DNA from: Clostridiales bacterium UBA4821
Lineage (GTDB): Bacteria; Bacillota; Clostridia; Acetivibrionales; UBA4821
Assembly: GCA_002402315.1 (NCBI GenBank)
Contig: DHFP01000184.1
Location: forward strand, 1-17,270
Direction of reading: 5' to 3'
DNA: 17,270 nucleotides
Shown here: positions 13,940 through 17,270 of the stretch, in pieces
How the letters are laid out: each line of letters opens with the position of its first letter
Position numbering within the stretch: position 1 is the first letter of the stretch
Program-made: the position numbers and the translations under genes
The notes under the pieces: model-generated
The model's input: the letters and a program-made list of their open reading frames with translations, nothing else
Databases searched by the model: none
What the model was told of the DNA's origin: nothing

Positions 13940-15133
13940 GTGGAGGAAAGACTTGCTATTTTTGGAGGTAAACCGGTAAGGGATGCTTTTTTGCCGTATG
14001 GACGACAGTATATTGATGAGGATGATATAAAGGCGGTTGTAGACACACTGAGGAGTGATTACGTTACATGCGGACCCAAGATAGATGAATTTGAGAATTT
14101 AGTTTCGGAGTTTGTCGGAGCGAAATATGCCGTTGCGGTAAGCAGCGGGACGGCGGCTCTGCATGCTGCGTGCTTTGCGGCGGGGATAAAAGCCGGAGAT
14201 GAAGTTATCACCACACCAATGACATTTGCCGCCTCAGCCAACTGTATACTTTACATGGGTGGTAAACCTGTATTTGCAGATATTGAAACCAATACCTACA
14301 ATATAAATCCGGAAGAGATAGAGCGGAAAATTACTTCTGAAACCAAGGCAATTATTCCGGTTGATTTTACGGGACAACCGGTAAATTTGGATGCTATAAA
14401 AAGAATAGCAGAGAAGAATGGATTAATGGTTATAGAAGATGCAGCTCATGCGTTGGGAGCTGAATATAAGGGAAATAAAATCGGAAGTATTAGTGATATG
14501 ACTATTTTTAGCTTCCATCCTGTAAAGCATATTACTACCGGTGAGGGAGGTATCATTACTACTGATAGTGCTGAATTATTTGAGAAACTAAGGATGTTTA
14601 GAACCCACGGCATAACCAGGGATTCGGGAAAGATGATTGAGAATGATGGCGCATGGTATTATGAGATGCTGGAATTAGGGTTTAACTATCGTATAACTGA
14701 TATTCAAGCGGCTCTGGGGATAAGCCAGATGAAAAAGATAGGTAAGTTCCTTGAAAGAAGGATAGAAATCGCCGAGAGGTACAATAAAGAGCTTTCAAAG
14801 CTGGAGGAACTAGTTATGCCGTTTCAGGATATTAATTGCCGTTCAGCTTGGCACCTTTATGTTCTCAAATTGAAGCTTGATCGGTTAAAGGCAGGCAGAA
14901 AAGAGGTTTTTGATGCCTTGAGAGCTGAAAATATAGGAGTAAATGTACACTATATTCCGGTATACTACCACCCATATTATAAGAAATTGGGGTACGAAAA
15001 AGGGTTATGCCCGAATGCCGAAAAATTGTATGATGAAATTATTACACTGCCGTTACATCCTTCAATGAATAATACTGATGCCGATGATGTTATTGATGCT
15101 GTAAGAAAAGTTCTGGAATATTATGTAAAGTAA
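13940..15133 (+). CDS. pseC: UDP-4-amino-4,6-dideoxy-N-acetyl-beta-L-altrosamine transaminase
   Basis: A 397-residue DegT/DnrJ/EryC1 (fold-type I) PLP aminotransferase that matches PseC along its length. It has LPYGRQYIDEDDIKAVVDTL at the N-terminus, AVSSGTAALHAA (67-78), VIEDAAHALGAEYKG (164-178) with the PLP-ring aspartate D167, and the Schiff-base lysine K196 in SFHPVKHITTGEGG (191-204). YRITDIQAALG and IGVNVHYIPVYYHPYY close the fold. It transfers an amino group from glutamate to the 4-keto group of UDP-4-keto-6-deoxy-L-AltNAc. GTG at 13940 follows AAAGGAGGA, which overlaps the stop of the upstream SDR. The early part of the gene (14101-14220) is unusually GC-rich, about 56% by count. It is the last gene of the second operon. 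Confidence 0.92.
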   Translation: MEERLAIFGGKPVRDAFLPYGRQYIDEDDIKAVVDTLRSDYVTCGPKIDEFENLVSEFVGAKYAVAVSSGTAALHAACFAAGIKAGDEVITTPMTFAASANCILYMGGKPVFADIETNTYNINPEEIERKITSETKAIIPVDFTGQPVNLDAIKRIAEKNGLMVIEDAAHALGAEYKGNKIGSISDMTIFSFHPVKHITTGEGGIITTDSAELFEKLRMFRTHGITRDSGKMIENDGAWYYEMLELGFNYRITDIQAALGISQMKKIGKFLERRIEIAERYNKELSKLEELVMPFQDINCRSAWHLYVLKLKLDRLKAGRKEVFDALRAENIGVNVHYIPVYYHPYYKKLGYEKGLCPNAEKLYDEIITLPLHPSMNNTDADDVIDAVRKVLEYYVK

Positions 15134-15333
15134 TTAACTATGAAGAACACCTGGAGGGCTTTGTTGCCGCTAAATTATTTTCTTTACTAAATCCTTTGGT
15201 GTTACTCCCATAAAAAATCTCCTCTCTGGTTTTAATTGTAGATATTACCAGAGAGGAGCATCTGCAACTCTACATATACAATTTTTTACACATTCTAAGT
15301 ATTCAAATACTAGTATTGTAAAATTATACCTCT
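15134..15333. other. Intergenic region between convergent pseC and modular protein gene
   Basis: These 200 bases contain the minus-strand terminator (15212-15258). Bases 15146-15202 share GGAGGGCTTT and TTTGGTGT, in the same order, with 7301-7347 downstream of the other aminotransferase gene. No gene is seen. Confidence 0.5.
15212..15258 (-). terminator. Rho-independent terminator of the minus-strand gene
   Basis: A perfect 12-base-pair stem, CTCCTCTCTGGT (15219-15230) with ACCAGAGAGGAG (15247-15258), closes a 16-base loop. On the minus strand it is followed by ATTTTTT (15218-15212), placing it about 75 bases after the stop of the large minus-strand gene. The plus-strand side has no T-run, so it is less likely to end the pseC operon, although the stem could slow or stop both. 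Confidence 0.8.
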
Positions 15334-17270
15334 TTAATAATTTCCTATAGTTGACCATTTTACTCTGTCTACATACCCAGACCCCAGCCTATCACTATAG
15401 AATCCTAGTACTCCAGAAAGATACATTCCCCGTGTATCCTGTAAAGTAATATTTGTTGCTATCAGATGGTCATCTAGATATACTTCTCCAAAATGTAGCC
15501 CGTTTTTCCTTAGTTTAATTGTATGCCACTTTCCGTCCGAAAAGGCAGTTGTGGTAGATATTTGTTGATGGTTACCATCTGGTGAATGTAACCATAGCCC
15601 ATTTTGTTTTATAATTACCCAAAGTCCCAGGTTATTATCATCAATAAGATGATAATTCATCTCTTCCCCTGTAATTGCTACTCTTGCTTCTGCTACAAAG
15701 TCAGTGGTCGGGCTTATTCTTAATGTATGGTTACTTATTCCATATACCTCACCAATGTTATCATTAGTTCCAAAGAACGCTGTTTGTCCAAGGGCGTCTG
15801 CAAACCTTGCTGCACCACCGTTATTTGTATAGGTCGGCCACTCATCACTATTCACTTCATTAAATTCTTCTGTATTAGTCCAGAATAACGCATCCGGATC
15901 TGGTACTGTTACATTTACAACTGTGGACTTATTTTCATATGTAATGTTAATACTTGTATTACCAGGAAAATTACCAGTTACTATACCGTCGTTACTTACT
16001 GAAGCAATAGTATCATCTATTATTGAATAACTAGCTAGAGACGTAATATCTGTTTCTGTCCCATCTGTTCGAATAGCTTTTACAACCATTTGTCTTGTTG
16101 TACCCTTTTCCACCGAAAAGGGATTTTCAGTAACATATATTGATGAAACTGGTGCAATATCTGTTGTTTCCATCATTTCTACGTTATAAAAATCTGCATA
16201 TATCGCAGATGAATTAGTCACAAATATCCTGTATTTTTTATAGTAATTATTGTTTGAAAACGAAAACTCTTTTTTTACATTTGCAGGAGATAAGCTTGTT
16301 GTACCTGTATGTAAAACCTCCCATATATTAGTAGTCTCATTCCATCCTTGGAACTGCCAGGATGTTATTACTCCATTTAGTGTTTGTGGAACTATAGTAT
16401 ACTTTGCAATTTTTTTAGGAGTTGCAAATTCATAACTTATCCATGGATTCATAGTTAAATTACTTACCCATCTTGTAGTAGTATTGTTATCAAACGCCTT
16501 GTATGCAAGATAAGTTCCTTGATACTCTGTGCTTGCGCTCGCTATCCCTGATGGTGCAGTGTTACTTGTCATCTCAGGTATTAAATCATCACTATATATT
16601 CTTGTATCATAATAAGCTGATGCTTCATCAGAATTTAGACCTTCTCCACTATATCCAATAGCAGACACAACATAATAGTAAGTCGTATAATTTGTCAACT
16701 CGGTTGTATCGTTATAGGTATTACTAATGTAATTGCTTTGTAGTGTAGTATATGGTCCTCCTATATTTGTAGATCTTTTAATGTTATATGCTACTGCCCC
16801 CGTAACTGTATCCCATGAAAGATTGATTTGGGCTCCTGACCTTACAGCATTCAGATTACTAGGTTTGGCAACTATTCCTTCTTCCATCATTTCTACACTA
16901 CGGAAATCTGCATATACTGCTGTTGAATGTATAACGTATATTCTATATTTTTTATAATAATTATTATTAGTAAATGTAAATTCCTTCTTTGTACCAGCAG
17001 GAGAAAGATTGGTTGTACCTATATGCAAGACATCCCATGAACTAGTACTTTCATTCCATCCTTGGAACTGCCATGATGAGATCACACCATTTGCTGTTTC
17101 TGGCGTAATTGTATATTTAACTATTTTCTTTGTCGTTGGAAACTCATAGCTAAGCCATGGATTTACAGTATAGTTACTTAGCCACCTTGTTGTGCTGCTA
17201 TTATCAAATGCCTTATATGCAAGATAAATTCCTTGATATTCTGAACTTGCGCTCGCTATCCCTGATGGTG
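15334..17270 (-). CDS. Large modular carbohydrate-binding-type protein, C-terminal part (partial)
   Basis: The frame stays open from the window's right edge to the TAA at 15334-15336, at least 645 residues, so the start lies outside. A GTG at 17085 is internal to a repeat and is not a start. Modules in protein order are an F5/8 type C (discoidin-like) domain cut by the edge (17270 to about 16885), a fibronectin type III domain (about 16866-16612), a second F5/8C domain (about 16578-16168), a bacterial Ig-like Big_2 domain (about 16149-15901) and a C-terminal LamG/concanavalin-like beta-sandwich (about 15888-15337). SASTEYQGTYLAYKAFDN and WQFQGWNE recur in the F5/8C copies. Such modules bind glycans and are usually exported, often next to a catalytic domain. 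No dockerin, SLH or sortase motif is visible at the C-terminus. It is probably unrelated to flagellin glycosylation. Confidence 0.85.
   Translation of the reverse strand, partial: PSGIASASSEYQGIYLAYKAFDNSSTTRWLSNYTVNPWLSYEFPTTKKIVKYTITPETANGVISSWQFQGWNESTSSWDVLHIGTTNLSPAGTKKEFTFTNNNYYKKYRIYVIHSTAVYADFRSVEMMEEGIVAKPSNLNAVRSGAQINLSWDTVTGAVAYNIKRSTNIGGPYTTLQSNYISNTYNDTTELTNYTTYYYVVSAIGYSGEGLNSDEASAYYDTRIYSDDLIPEMTSNTAPSGIASASTEYQGTYLAYKAFDNNTTTRWVSNLTMNPWISYEFATPKKIAKYTIVPQTLNGVITSWQFQGWNETTNIWEVLHTGTTSLSPANVKKEFSFSNNNYYKKYRIFVTNSSAIYADFYNVEMMETTDIAPVSSIYVTENPFSVEKGTTRQMVVKAIRTDGTETDITSLASYSIIDDTIASVSNDGIVTGNFPGNTSINITYENKSTVVNVTVPDPDALFWTNTEEFNEVNSDEWPTYTNNGGAARFADALGQTAFFGTNDNIGEVYGISNHTLRISPTTDFVAEARVAITGEEMNYHLIDDNNLGLWVIIKQNGLWLHSPDGNHQQISTTTAFSDGKWHTIKLRKNGLHFGEVYLDDHLIATNITLQDTRGMYLSGVLGFYSDRLGSGYVDRVKWSTIGNY
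16168..16556 (-). repeat. Direct repeat copy 1 (F5/8C module)
   Basis: This 389-base block recurs at 16882-17270 at a constant distance of 714 bases (238 codons), in frame and without visible gaps. Several words are identical, such as GCTTGCGCTCGCTATCCCTG. The copies have drifted, so the duplication is old or under different selection. Confidence 0.8.
16882..17270 (-). repeat. Direct repeat copy 2 (F5/8C module), reaching the window edge
   Basis: Partner of 16168-16556. It runs to the end of the window, so its full length and any further copies upstream are not visible. Confidence 0.8.

Noticed and set aside
3162..15133. Legionaminic acid rather than pseudaminic acid pathway
   Set aside because: PseC, PseG and PseI are all recognisable, whereas GDP-sugar enzymes of the legionaminic route (PtmE, LegG-type epimerase, LegF) are not seen.
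15334..17085. Treating GTG at 17085 as the start of the modular protein
   Set aside because: The same frame is open to the window edge and the upstream codons complete the F5/8C module, so the gene is partial.
1..17270. CRISPR arrays, tRNA or rRNA genes, insertion sequences, phage genes
   Set aside because: No regular short repeats with spacers, no RNA gene signatures and no transposase or integrase reading frames were found by eye.

Overview
The window looks like a flagellin glycosylation island from a low-GC Gram-positive bacterium, most likely a motile member of the Clostridia. The grounds are AT-rich DNA, strong AGGAGG-type ribosome binding sites, GTG and TTG starts, and gene families typical of that group. 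It opens with the last codons of a flagellin gene and is filled with genes for making and attaching a nonulosonic (sialic-acid-like) sugar of the pseudaminic acid type. It ends inside a large secreted carbohydrate-binding-type protein on the other strand.

Layout. Bases 1-80 are the flagellin C-terminus. A sigma-A-like promoter (72-100) and a hairpin (106-137) precede a Maf/DUF115 flagellin glycosyltransferase (164-2188). Next come a GNAT acetyltransferase (2191-2745), a small helical protein (2760-3134), a PseB/FlaA1-family nucleotide-sugar enzyme (3162-4169), an SpsF-type cytidylyltransferase (4257-5024), an aldo/keto reductase (5049-5975) and a class III aminotransferase (5988-7289). A TPR-like orphan gene (7428-8615) is flanked by gene debris, including an 80%-identical fragment of the aminotransferase (8616-8711). 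A bidirectional terminator (8744-8772) separates this from a convergent EamA/DMT membrane transporter on the minus strand (8791-9882). A 339-base divergent intergenic region carries promoters for both directions. A second plus-strand operon follows: pseI (10222-11271), a formyltransferase (11334-11930), pseG (11930-12973), a TunA/Pen-like SDR (12997-13926) and pseC (13940-15133). On the minus strand, from 15334 past the window edge, is a repeat-containing protein with F5/8C, FnIII, Ig-like and LamG-like modules, with its own terminator at 15212-15258.

How the genes fit together. All the activities of the seven-enzyme Gram-positive CMP-pseudaminic acid route described in Bacillus thuringiensis have a candidate here: Pen (12997), Pal (3162), transaminase Pam/PseC (13940), N-acetyltransferase Pdi/PseH (2191), UDP-hydrolase Phy/PseG (11930), synthase Ppa/PseI (10222) and a cytidylyltransferase (4257). 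Maf would then move the sugar onto flagellin. The aldo/keto reductase, class III aminotransferase and formyltransferase are beyond this basic route. They suggest a modified, possibly N-formylated or extra-aminated, nonulosonate whose structure cannot be read from sequence. Assignments of substrate and step are inferences from family and context; domain families are seen directly.
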